DNA from: DAISJM01 sp036821485
Lineage (GTDB): Bacteria > Verrucomicrobiota > Kiritimatiellia > CAIQIC01 > JAGNIJ01
Length of the DNA stretch: 8,298 nt
Assembly (NCBI GenBank): GCA_036821485.1
Contig: DAISJM010000087.1
Span: 1 to 8,298, forward strand
Direction of reading: 5' to 3'
The notes beneath the pieces are model-generated. The model had not been told where the DNA came from and ran no database searches. It was given only the letters and a program-made list of their open reading frames with translations. The position numbers and the translations under genes were made by a program. How positions within the stretch are numbered: position 1 is the first letter of the stretch; every line of letters starts with the position of its first letter. Shown piece by piece: positions 1 to 7,404 of this stretch.

Positions 1-1119
1 GATCCCGGTGCCGATCAGCCACTCTGTGACATGCCGCCCGTTGTGATCCTGGGTATATCGGGCCCGGCTCCCGCTCACCATCACCGTGCGGAAGCTCTTC
101 GCTCCTGCAAATCTGACTCGGAAGCTGGCCTGCTTGATCTTCTCGTCGTCCGGAATGCCGTTCTCCCTCTCGTAGGATGTGAACACATCCTTCGACCTGC
201 GGATTCGCATGTCGTTCAGTTCCTCGTCGGCGACGGTCTGTAGTTCGACCAGCCCGATCTCCTCGATCCCGTACATTGTGCCGTTCAGTATGGCTCGCCC
301 TTGGGCGCGGAGGGGTTCCAACGTGAAGACCTCCTTCTCAATGAAAAGGCCCGGATCGCCGAAAAGGTGCTTCCCGAAATTCTGGGCGTAGGCGCGCTTG
401 TGCCACGGGGAATGCACATTCATCCGCATCGTTTTCGCTTTGGCGTTGTAGACCACAAGGTCCTGCACACCCGGCCAGTAATAGAGCGGCTTCACTGCGG
501 CTTGTTGCTTGAGTTCAGTGTCTCTCCGGTAGGGATCGCCGTGCCGCATGACGAAGACGTGCTCGTGGTTTCGGATGTGCTGCTCGATTTCGCAGAACGT
601 GCCCCGCCCGTGAGCTTGAAAAACGAGAGACAGATCCTGCTCAAATGCCTTTCGAACGTGAGCAAGGGGGTTCATCGCGGGGACAGGCTTGTAGGTCGGC
701 TTGAAGTGGACGAAGGACCTGCTGGCATCCAGCCCAATTTCGACATGCAATCCCTTGACGAGTGTCTCATCCTGCAACCACGCTTGCAGCGCCTTGTCGG
801 CGATGGATGTTTCCGCGTTCATGTCGATTGTGAGCTGGTTCATGCTGACGGCATGCGCTATCCGGTTGAAGCCGTTATCGTTGTCGAGAGCCTTTATGAA
901 GTACAGCGCCTCATGGAGTTCCGTCGGAATACCCTCTGGCCGAAGGAACACGGCGGTCAGCTTCCTGTAGTATTCGTCAAGGTCTTTGGGCTCTTCGATG
1001 ACTATGCCCGCATCCTGAAGCTGCACAGCATAGTTGTCCAAAAGGGCCTTCAAATGCTGCCGCCCAAAGTGCCGAAGGTTGGCCTCATCCGTGTACCAGA
1101 ATGCTTTGTAAGATGCCAT
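1..1119 (-). CDS. Unrecognised protein, fourth gene of the cluster, 3' end outside the window
   Basis: Open frame of 373 codons from ATG 1119 with no stop before the left edge. It starts MASYKAFWYTDEANLRHFGR. AGGGAG lies eight bases before the ATG, and the start is 27 bases after the res stop, so it is almost certainly cotranscribed. I do not recognise the family. Residues 1-90 look mostly helical. The stretch at 120-145 (KGLHVEIGLDASRSFVHFK) and that at 210-260 (YYWPGVQDLVVYNAKAKT, then FGKHLFGD) look like mixed strand and helix folds. A further segment begins at about 262. The visible C-terminal part, 330-373, is basic and ends in a strand-like stretch and RHVTEWLIGTGI. There is no signal peptide, obvious membrane segment, Walker motif, methyltransferase motif or clear nuclease motif. 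The visible protein is probably soluble and cytoplasmic. The position suggests a system-specific accessory, regulator or sensor protein; that role is inferred only from neighbourhood. G+C in sampled rows is about 52-57%, a little below its neighbours. Confidence 0.85.
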   Translation of the reverse strand, partial: MASYKAFWYTDEANLRHFGRQHLKALLDNYAVQLQDAGIVIEEPKDLDEYYRKLTAVFLRPEGIPTELHEALYFIKALDNDNGFNRIAHAVSMNQLTIDMNAETSIADKALQAWLQDETLVKGLHVEIGLDASRSFVHFKPTYKPVPAMNPLAHVRKAFEQDLSLVFQAHGRGTFCEIEQHIRNHEHVFVMRHGDPYRRDTELKQQAAVKPLYYWPGVQDLVVYNAKAKTMRMNVHSPWHKRAYAQNFGKHLFGDPGLFIEKEVFTLEPLRAQGRAILNGTMYGIEEIGLVELQTVADEELNDMRIRRSKDVFTSYERENGIPDDEKIKQASFRVRFAGAKSFRTVMVSGSRARYTQDHNGRHVTEWLIGTGI

Positions 1120-1127
1120 GTGTTCGT

Positions 1128-1133
1128 CTCCCT
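1128..1133 (-). promoter_or_regulatory. Ribosome binding site of the fourth gene
   Basis: AGGGAG on the minus strand, eight bases before ATG 1119, in the 27-base gap after the res stop. It supports that start and shows that this frame is a real gene despite lacking a visible stop. Confidence 0.75.
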
Positions 1134-1146
1134 AACTCTGATCGTG

Positions 1147-4100
1147 TCAACCCCGCATGATGATCCCCACGTAGTCGTACTGGGCCGACCGGTCAGGGAA
1201 TACGATGTGTGCCTTGGTGAACTTCTTGCGATCCCACCCGCCGTCATCGTACCGGGTGCGCAGGTCCTCGAAGGGTGTCGCCGACACGATGAAGGAATCC
1301 AGAGCGACACCCTTTGCGCCGCTACGCTTGCACATGGCGACCGCAAGGGCGGGGAGCGCTTCGTGCAGCCTCGCCTTGTCGTCGTGCTGATATGCCTCGG
1401 CGTGCAGCATGCCGTGGGGCTCGACGAACACGATGCGCTGGGAGTCGGCCCTCTTGATCCACAGGATGAAGTCCGGATAGAACCCGCGCTTCTCGAAGAA
1501 CCCGATGCCCTTGCCGCGACTCAGGTTCCGGAGAAGGAAGACCTCGGCAGCCGCCAGAGACTTGTCGCGTTCAGCCAGGCAATAGGCCCGTAGGTCCTCG
1601 ACGAATTTCCGTTCGCTCTCTTTCAGCCCCGGCGGCTCGCTGCGAACCTTGTCGCCGCGCTCGACCAGGAGGGGCTGGTACAGATGACGGTCGAAGTGGA
1701 TGGTGGGCAGGTCGCGCTCGTCCTGGCGGTAAATCGTGTCCGCCTCTCCGATCAGCTTCTGGATGGCCTCGATCAGCCGCGACTCGCCTCTGGCGATCTT
1801 GACGGTGTAGTTCTGGAAGTTGGGGTCGTCCTTGCCCAGCGTCCTGTACACCATGTGCTCGACGTCCCAACGCTCCTGCCGGTTGCGGTAGAACGTGTCG
1901 GCGTACTTGCGCACGATGGTCACGGCGGCCTCGTTCAACCATGCCGTCCCAGCGAACGAGTCGGGTCTGACGACGGCTTCATCGGCCACAAGGCTGTAGA
2001 GCCTGGCCGGTTCGGTCGTCGAGAGAATGGCCCTCGGAACATCCGGACGGATGGCCAGATTCCGCATCCCCTTGCGCTCCTTATACTCGATCAGGTCGAG
2101 ATACACCTTCTCCCAGTCCACGAGACCGAGGCTCTCGTCCGGGATGGGGCGCTGTTGACCTGCCCTGACCGCCGTGGCCGTCAGGCCGTCGGCACCGCTT
2201 TCCAGCGTCTGTACCTTCAGCGACATGTCCACGCGAACCCGTATGCCGGAGTCGACCTCGAGGAGTATGTCGGTCTCGTCCGCGAAGCAGCGCCCTTCCG
2301 GGACGCGGGGTATGAACAGCCCTTGCCCGAGAAAACCGTCGTTGGCCCGGATCGGCAACGGCAACTCCACATCGCCCCGGGTTTCCACGCCTTCCTTCTC
2401 CAGGTACTCGCGGAACTGGGACATGTAGTTTGCCCGCACAGCGAAGATGTTCAGCGTCTCCAGCAACGGGACATGCTCCGGATGGGCACCGTCCAGGGCG
2501 GAGCTGCGTTTGAGCGTGAAGTCCTTTCCACGTAGACGCACGCCGCGCCCGAAAAGCTGGATGATCTCCGAGCCTTCCTTGCGCCCGATATTGAGCAACC
2601 CCATGTTCGACACGCGCCAGGAGTTCCAACCCTCCATGAACTTCTTCGCGCCGATCAATATCTCGACGCTGGTGTCCGGCTCGTTGATGCCTTCGAAAAG
2701 CGAATCGGCAATGGCGTCCTCCTCGATCACGATGCCGGAATCGTCGGCCTCGACCAGCTTCTTGAACGTCGTGGTGTCACCGATGTAGATCAGTCCGAAG
2801 TACTCCTCCGCGCCGCTGGCCTTGAGCCCCAGTTCGCCCGCATGGCCCCGCAGATCGCACAGGTGCAAACCGCCGCCGGTCGGCGCGTGAAGCACCTTGG
2901 CAAGGATGTCCCGATAGACGGCGTCCGCGTAGTCGGTGCGCCCGCGCAGATACCCGAACCGCCCGGCGAAGATGTCCTGGCCGTTCGTATCTACCAGGCC
3001 GGTCTTCCCGTCCAGCAGCTTCTGGATGGCCTTCACCGCCCACCCGCGCTTGTTCTCCAGCAAGTGGTGCAGGAACCTCGCCACGGTCAGCACGTCGCTT
3101 CGCTTCTCCCGGTCTTCGGTGTAGACCGCGTTCACGCTGCTGCCGACGAACACCCAGAGTGGCTTCTCCAGATTGTACGGACGCAGACCGTCTTGCTGCT
3201 CATGGAAGACGCGCTGTTGCTCATGGAAAGACAGCAGGTTGCCGAGGAGCAGCGTCTCGGTCTTGTCCTCGGTCGTCTCCTCCTTCAGATTCAGGATGTG
3301 GAACTCCTTGCCGTAGCCGTCCCCGTGGAAGTAGCGATAGGAGTAGTCGAAGACGATGGCCTTTCCGTATTCCGCCGTGAGGTCGTCGTTACGGGCGGCT
3401 GTCAGGGCCTGGCCGAACGTGGCGCTGTACTCGAACGTAAACCCGGTCTGCCCCAGCGCATCGCGGAACTTGCGCCATGCCTCGCCGCCGGAGCCCTTGT
3501 GCCCTTCGTCCACGAAGATCAGGTTGTTTCCCTCGAAGGACTCGACCGACACGCTCACGCCCCCGCCGCGCTTCTCCTCGACCAGCTTGGTGATCTCGAT
3601 CACGCGAACGGCGTTCTTCTCGACCATCCCAAGGCCGCTCTCGTTGATGTCGAAGCGGCGGCAGGTGATGCCCGAGGCGGTCATTTCCGCGATGTGCTGC
3701 TCGCTCAATCCCTCGTTGGGCGTGATCAGAAGGATGTTGTCCAACGGTAGGTTGTTGTAGTGCAGGAACTGCCGGTAGTTCAGGTGCATGATCAGCGTCT
3801 TGCCGCTGCCGGTCGCCATCCAGAAGGCGAGCTTTTTCAGGTCGGATTCGGCGAACTTCCCGTCCTTGATGTCTCCGGCCGTCTTGGCCGCGTTGCGCGT
3901 CTCCACGAAGGCATTCAGGTCCCGCAGCAACTGACCGCGCCGGTTGAAGTAGGCATCAAGGAAGACTTCCGTGTACAACGCCGCCAGGTGCTGAAAGTAG
4001 CGCAGGGTGATCGGCTCCGGACGGCGGGCGTTCATCGCCTGGAGATGTTCGCGGATGTTGTCGTCGTAGCGGGCCAGATCGGCTGCACTGATCTTCACCT

Positions 4101-4293
4101 TGTCGCCACGAGCGGTCAACCGCAGATTCACATAGCTGCGTCCGGAGGCATCGAAACCCTCGGCGGCCTCGCGCACATCCGCCAGCAGGTCACGGTTCTG
4201 CTCGTAGCCGAACAGGCTGTTCAGCCATGCCAGCAGGACGAGACGCTGCTCGAGCTTCACATACTCCGGATTGCCGTTGTTTGCTCGGGCCAT
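1147..4293 (-). CDS. res: Type III-like Res: SF2 helicase with probable C-terminal nuclease
   Basis: Restriction or translocase subunit, 1048 residues, close to or slightly longer than classical type III Res proteins. Superfamily 2 helicase motifs appear in order: Walker A ATGSGKT at 160-166; motif Ia LLITPNEGLSEQH at 188-200; Walker B DEGHK at 262-266; motif III SAT at 290-292; EGWNSWR at 554-560; and motif VI QLFGRGVRLRG at 579-589. These predict ATP-driven movement on DNA. The C-terminal part has GFYPDFILW at 937-945 followed by IVFVEPHG at 954-961. This matches the position of the PD-(D/E)xK nuclease of type III Res proteins (D941, E958), but histidine 960 sits where the catalytic lysine is normally found, so cleavage is less certain than ATPase activity. 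A seven-residue tandem duplication (FHEQQ twice) lies at 356-367. The ATG at 4293 has GGAGG eight bases upstream, inside the last codons of mod, so translation is coupled to the methyltransferase. Confidence 0.94.
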   Translation of the reverse strand: MARANNGNPEYVKLEQRLVLLAWLNSLFGYEQNRDLLADVREAAEGFDASGRSYVNLRLTARGDKVKISAADLARYDDNIREHLQAMNARRPEPITLRYFQHLAALYTEVFLDAYFNRRGQLLRDLNAFVETRNAAKTAGDIKDGKFAESDLKKLAFWMATGSGKTLIMHLNYRQFLHYNNLPLDNILLITPNEGLSEQHIAEMTASGITCRRFDINESGLGMVEKNAVRVIEITKLVEEKRGGGVSVSVESFEGNNLIFVDEGHKGSGGEAWRKFRDALGQTGFTFEYSATFGQALTAARNDDLTAEYGKAIVFDYSYRYFHGDGYGKEFHILNLKEETTEDKTETLLLGNLLSFHEQQRVFHEQQDGLRPYNLEKPLWVFVGSSVNAVYTEDREKRSDVLTVARFLHHLLENKRGWAVKAIQKLLDGKTGLVDTNGQDIFAGRFGYLRGRTDYADAVYRDILAKVLHAPTGGGLHLCDLRGHAGELGLKASGAEEYFGLIYIGDTTTFKKLVEADDSGIVIEEDAIADSLFEGINEPDTSVEILIGAKKFMEGWNSWRVSNMGLLNIGRKEGSEIIQLFGRGVRLRGKDFTLKRSSALDGAHPEHVPLLETLNIFAVRANYMSQFREYLEKEGVETRGDVELPLPIRANDGFLGQGLFIPRVPEGRCFADETDILLEVDSGIRVRVDMSLKVQTLESGADGLTATAVRAGQQRPIPDESLGLVDWEKVYLDLIEYKERKGMRNLAIRPDVPRAILSTTEPARLYSLVADEAVVRPDSFAGTAWLNEAAVTIVRKYADTFYRNRQERWDVEHMVYRTLGKDDPNFQNYTVKIARGESRLIEAIQKLIGEADTIYRQDERDLPTIHFDRHLYQPLLVERGDKVRSEPPGLKESERKFVEDLRAYCLAERDKSLAAAEVFLLRNLSRGKGIGFFEKRGFYPDFILWIKRADSQRIVFVEPHGMLHAEAYQHDDKARLHEALPALAVAMCKRSGAKGVALDSFIVSATPFEDLRTRYDDGGWDRKKFTKAHIVFPDRSAQYDYVGIIMRG
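3187..3228. repeat. Tandem 21-base duplication inside res
   Basis: Two copies of a 21-base unit, sharing the near-identical 12-base core (C/T)TGCTCATGGAA on the plus strand at 3196-3207 and 3217-3228. They encode FHEQQRV followed by FHEQQDG (Res residues 356-369). The unit is a multiple of three, so the frame is kept. Confidence 0.6.
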
Positions 4294-4296
4294 CGG

Positions 4297-7200
4297 TTAC
4301 GCCTCCACCGTCGAGAACATTCGGGCCTTGAACACCGGTTCGAGCGCCCGGGCGTTCGGGATGAAGGAATCGCCGTTGACGAAGACCTCGTCTGCGCCTT
4401 CGGTCAGTTTCTGGTTGGCCACGAACTTCTTGTCGCGCTCCAGATCCTTCTTCTGCCAGCCGTCCGTCTCGCGCCAGATCACGGCAACCTGCCGATGGTC
4501 AATCGTGCCCCGGTAGACCAGGTAGCGGCGGCCGTCGTCGTCATACACCTTGCGCGTGGCGACATGCAGGCCGAGCAGATAGTTGAAGGTCTCCGGGATA
4601 TCTACGGACCGGTCAACGGACTCTCCATCCTTCGTCAAGGTCAGCTTGTACGTGAAGGGCCGGTCAAGCTTCTCGACGTTCAACAGCGTCTCGCTCTTGC
4701 GCGTCTCCCAACGCAGCATGTAGCGCAGCAGGTAGTCTTCGAACTTCAGCGTCGCCTGCGCCGAGGCGTCATCGAACGCGATGTTGTTCAGCGCGTCCTC
4801 GTAGCTCTCCAGCCTGATGTACTTGACGATCCGGGGACTTCTCTCAGCCTCTTCAGGCGTAGCCATGCGTTTCGGCTTCCCGTCCTTCCATTCCGGCGTG
4901 AAGGTGACCTTCTTGATGCGGGGCAATGTGACCGTGTCAAAGTACGCCCCTATCTCCGCGAGAATGAACCCGCGCGCACTTCGATCCGCTCGGTTAAGAT
5001 TGATCACGGCATGTCCGGTCGTGCCTGAACCAGCAAAGAAATCCAGTGCAAGACCTCTCGATGAAAGCGCGCCCCCCAACAGCGTTTCGTAAAGCGATAC
5101 TGGATGGCAGTAAGGAAATTCCAAGCCCAGGGCGAGAACGTCTTGCTTGCCTCTTCCAGTCTCCTCAATCACGGAGGATACCTGACGTTTTGACTCTGTC
5201 GTGAGAAAGACCTTCTTGCGGGGTTGCGTGGTCTCGTCGTCACCGAAAATGATTTCTCCGGCGTCAATGAGTTGTTGAATTGTCTCTGGTGCGCGAGACC
5301 AGCCGTTACTCGGGACAGGACACGGTTTGCCCGTGCGCGGGTGAATGAGCGGAATGTGGAACTTTGGATTAGCACGGGGCTCGGGTGCTCCCATGGCAAC
5401 GCTTTGAAACACTCGTCCATCATCGTTGAGCAGACGATACGCCTTCTCGCCGCCTGTTAGGTCTTCGCAGCCATTGATCCACTGGGCATACTCTTGGCGT
5501 GATGCCGGATTAACGCCGCCATGCTTGGCGATGATGTCGCTCGCTGCCTTGAGTATCTTCTGGACCGATGTGTTACGAAGATAGATGACACCATCAGCGC
5601 CACCGCGCCAAATGATGTACTCATGCTGTGTTGCGATCCCTTTGCGCCCAAGCATCGGATTCTTCTTGTCCCAGACAATTGTTCCCGCGTTCGGCAGGCC
5701 AAGTTTCTCGAACAACTGGAATAGAGCCTCATACTCATTCTCGTCGATGTGGCACTGAAATGCTCCTTCTTCAATGAATAGAGGAAGAGCCGCGTCGATA
5801 CGGTCGCGCATCATGGCCAACCAACTGGAGTGCTGGTATTCATTCTTGTAAAGGAACCCGCTTGTTGCGGTGTTGTATGGCGGATCGATATGAATGCACT
5901 CAATCGCATGTCGATAGCGATCCTGGAGCAGCGCCAGCGCTTGAAAGTTATCTGCGTGCAGCAGAAGGCCGTCTGTCTGGCCATCTATATCATCGAAACT
6001 ATCGAGCAGAGCATCAACCCAGGACGTCTCGAAATACTTTGTGTCCAGCGCCAGCGTCGGGTGAGCCTTCAGGAAGGCCACACGCCTATCCTTCTTGTTC
6101 TTCCCGTTAGTGAACAGGTCGGTCTTCTCCTCATCGATGTGGAACAGGACTCTCCACTCAGCCCATTGGGCGTCGCAGGCGGCGATCTCGGGGTAGAAAC
6201 GCTCATCAATGGTCCCTACTGTGATGCAGTACTGCATCTCGGTGATGAACTTCCGCTTCTCCCAGAGCATCTTCTGAAACGACTCGATCTGGTCGAGAAA
6301 CTCGACAATGCGGCAGCCGACGGCCTTGATCACGCGCATCACCTGGAACCAGCCCTCGGATCGGTCTTCACCGGCGGTCTCCATCTCGTCCAGGTTCAGG
6401 ACTTCATTCTTCAGGTAGAAGTCCAGCTCGCCCGAGAGAAACCTTTTGAGGTCCTTGTGGATGAAGAAGTCGGACGTGTTCCGCTGGGTATATTGCCGCA
6501 GGTGGTGCTCAAGGAAACTGACGGGGACGCCGTCACTGGTCTTGCGCCGTTCGGCGGTGAGGACGGCGAGCGCGTCCAGGTGATCCTTCGGCGAAAGCCT
6601 CTTTGGGATGGCGTCGACGGCGTCGGCGTTGATCTTGTCCTGCTGGTTCTTCGCGCCGTAGGTGACGGTCTCCTGCTCCGTGAGGGGGCGGAATTCGAAC
6701 GGGATGACAAGCTGGCGAGCCGCCGCATCCCAGACAATCTCCTTGTGGCGCGGGATGAAGAAGCGCGCCTCCCCCTTGACGTTGTTCTGCTCGACGTTGG
6801 CGGTCTTGAGCTTGAAGTGGATCGTTACGCCGCGCGACGAGAAGGTGTAGTCCTGGAAGTACTCGGCCGTCTTGACGTAGTACTGATCGTGGTTGGCCCA
6901 GTGCAGATGCACTTCCTCGCCGTTGTAGGGAATGGCATACCGCTGCCGCTTGGAATAACGCCGCTTGGAGATGAAGTCGCCGTCCTGGTAGTAGCGGCTG
7001 AAAAAGCTGTACAGGTGGTTGAAGATGGTCGCTTCGAGCGCTTCGCGCCCGCGTCCACCGGCGGCTTTTTCTGTCAGCGCGAGATATCGCTTGCCCAGCG
7101 GAGTGGCGTGGTATGCCTCGTCCAGTTTCCCGTCGCCATTGATCGCGCCGGTGCCCAAAGACTCGCGGACTTGCTGCCGGACGCTCTCTAGCTCCTGCGC

Positions 7201-7404
7201 GGCCTGCGACTGCTCCGCCAGGCCGCCGCGCGACAGCTCGTCGGCGATGGCCTTGGGCAGGTCGGTCGAGATGAACTTCTCAATCACGTCCCGCTTGTGA
7301 TTCATGATCCGGTAGATGCCGAAATCCAGGTCCGCGCAGTCGAACTGGAATATCTCACGCAGCAGCCGCTGAAACTTGTCGATGGGTTGTTCCATTGTTG
7401 TCAT
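4297..7404 (-). CDS. mod: Type III-like Mod: adenine-specific DNA methyltransferase, large form
   Basis: Predicted N6-adenine DNA methyltransferase of 1035 residues, the modification and recognition subunit of a type III-like system. Motif IV is DPPYNT at residues 507-512, and the cofactor-binding motif I is DFFAGSGTTGHAV at 788-800. This IV-before-I order is the beta-class layout seen in Mod proteins. The roughly 275 residues between them should contain the target recognition domain. About 500 residues precede DPPYNT, far more than in a classical EcoP15I-type Mod (about 640 residues in total). This extension contains DLDFGIYRIMNHKRDVIEKF near 25-44 and a glutamine/glutamate-rich, possibly coiled-coil stretch near 62-82. 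Residues about 860-1035 form a C-terminal region of unknown role. The upstream gene's stop overlaps this ATG, but GAGG directly abuts it, so the ATG at 7395 (residue 4) is better spaced and may be the real start. Res follows after 3 bases. G+C falls to about 52% in the central third. Confidence 0.93.
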   Translation of the reverse strand: MTTMEQPIDKFQRLLREIFQFDCADLDFGIYRIMNHKRDVIEKFISTDLPKAIADELSRGGLAEQSQAAQELESVRQQVRESLGTGAINGDGKLDEAYHATPLGKRYLALTEKAAGGRGREALEATIFNHLYSFFSRYYQDGDFISKRRYSKRQRYAIPYNGEEVHLHWANHDQYYVKTAEYFQDYTFSSRGVTIHFKLKTANVEQNNVKGEARFFIPRHKEIVWDAAARQLVIPFEFRPLTEQETVTYGAKNQQDKINADAVDAIPKRLSPKDHLDALAVLTAERRKTSDGVPVSFLEHHLRQYTQRNTSDFFIHKDLKRFLSGELDFYLKNEVLNLDEMETAGEDRSEGWFQVMRVIKAVGCRIVEFLDQIESFQKMLWEKRKFITEMQYCITVGTIDERFYPEIAACDAQWAEWRVLFHIDEEKTDLFTNGKNKKDRRVAFLKAHPTLALDTKYFETSWVDALLDSFDDIDGQTDGLLLHADNFQALALLQDRYRHAIECIHIDPPYNTATSGFLYKNEYQHSSWLAMMRDRIDAALPLFIEEGAFQCHIDENEYEALFQLFEKLGLPNAGTIVWDKKNPMLGRKGIATQHEYIIWRGGADGVIYLRNTSVQKILKAASDIIAKHGGVNPASRQEYAQWINGCEDLTGGEKAYRLLNDDGRVFQSVAMGAPEPRANPKFHIPLIHPRTGKPCPVPSNGWSRAPETIQQLIDAGEIIFGDDETTQPRKKVFLTTESKRQVSSVIEETGRGKQDVLALGLEFPYCHPVSLYETLLGGALSSRGLALDFFAGSGTTGHAVINLNRADRSARGFILAEIGAYFDTVTLPRIKKVTFTPEWKDGKPKRMATPEEAERSPRIVKYIRLESYEDALNNIAFDDASAQATLKFEDYLLRYMLRWETRKSETLLNVEKLDRPFTYKLTLTKDGESVDRSVDIPETFNYLLGLHVATRKVYDDDGRRYLVYRGTIDHRQVAVIWRETDGWQKKDLERDKKFVANQKLTEGADEVFVNGDSFIPNARALEPVFKARMFSTVEA
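4302..4306 (-). promoter_or_regulatory. Ribosome binding site of res
   Basis: GGAGG on the minus strand, eight bases before ATG 4293, lying within the last codons of mod. Only three bases separate the mod stop from the res start, so ribosomes ending mod can re-initiate on res. This fixes the res start with good confidence. Confidence 0.8.

Noticed and set aside
1120..1146. Terminator or promoter between res and the fourth gene
   Set aside because: The gap is only 27 bases, with no hairpin and T-run on the minus strand and no room for a convincing promoter beside the ribosome binding site.
301..1593. Long plus-strand open frame of 430 codons
   Set aside because: It lies antisense to the fourth gene and the end of res, has no recognisable domain, and crosses the boundary between two well-supported minus-strand genes.
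1684..3750. Plus-strand frames of 283 codons (1684-2535) and 302 codons (2842-3750) antisense to res
   Set aside because: They lie opposite conserved helicase motifs and have no domain signal of their own.
3760..5028. Plus-strand open frame of 422 codons spanning the mod/res junction
   Set aside because: It is antisense to two firmly identified genes and their junction and shows no family motif.
5830..7191. Plus-strand open frame of 453 codons antisense to mod
   Set aside because: It mirrors mod codons and has valine/leucine-rich, low-information composition typical of shadows in G+C-rich genes. The opposite strand carries clear methyltransferase motifs.
4297..7404. Simple-sequence tract for phase variation of mod
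   Set aside because: Phase-variable mod genes often carry long homopolymers or tetranucleotide repeats. I saw none in mod or near its start.
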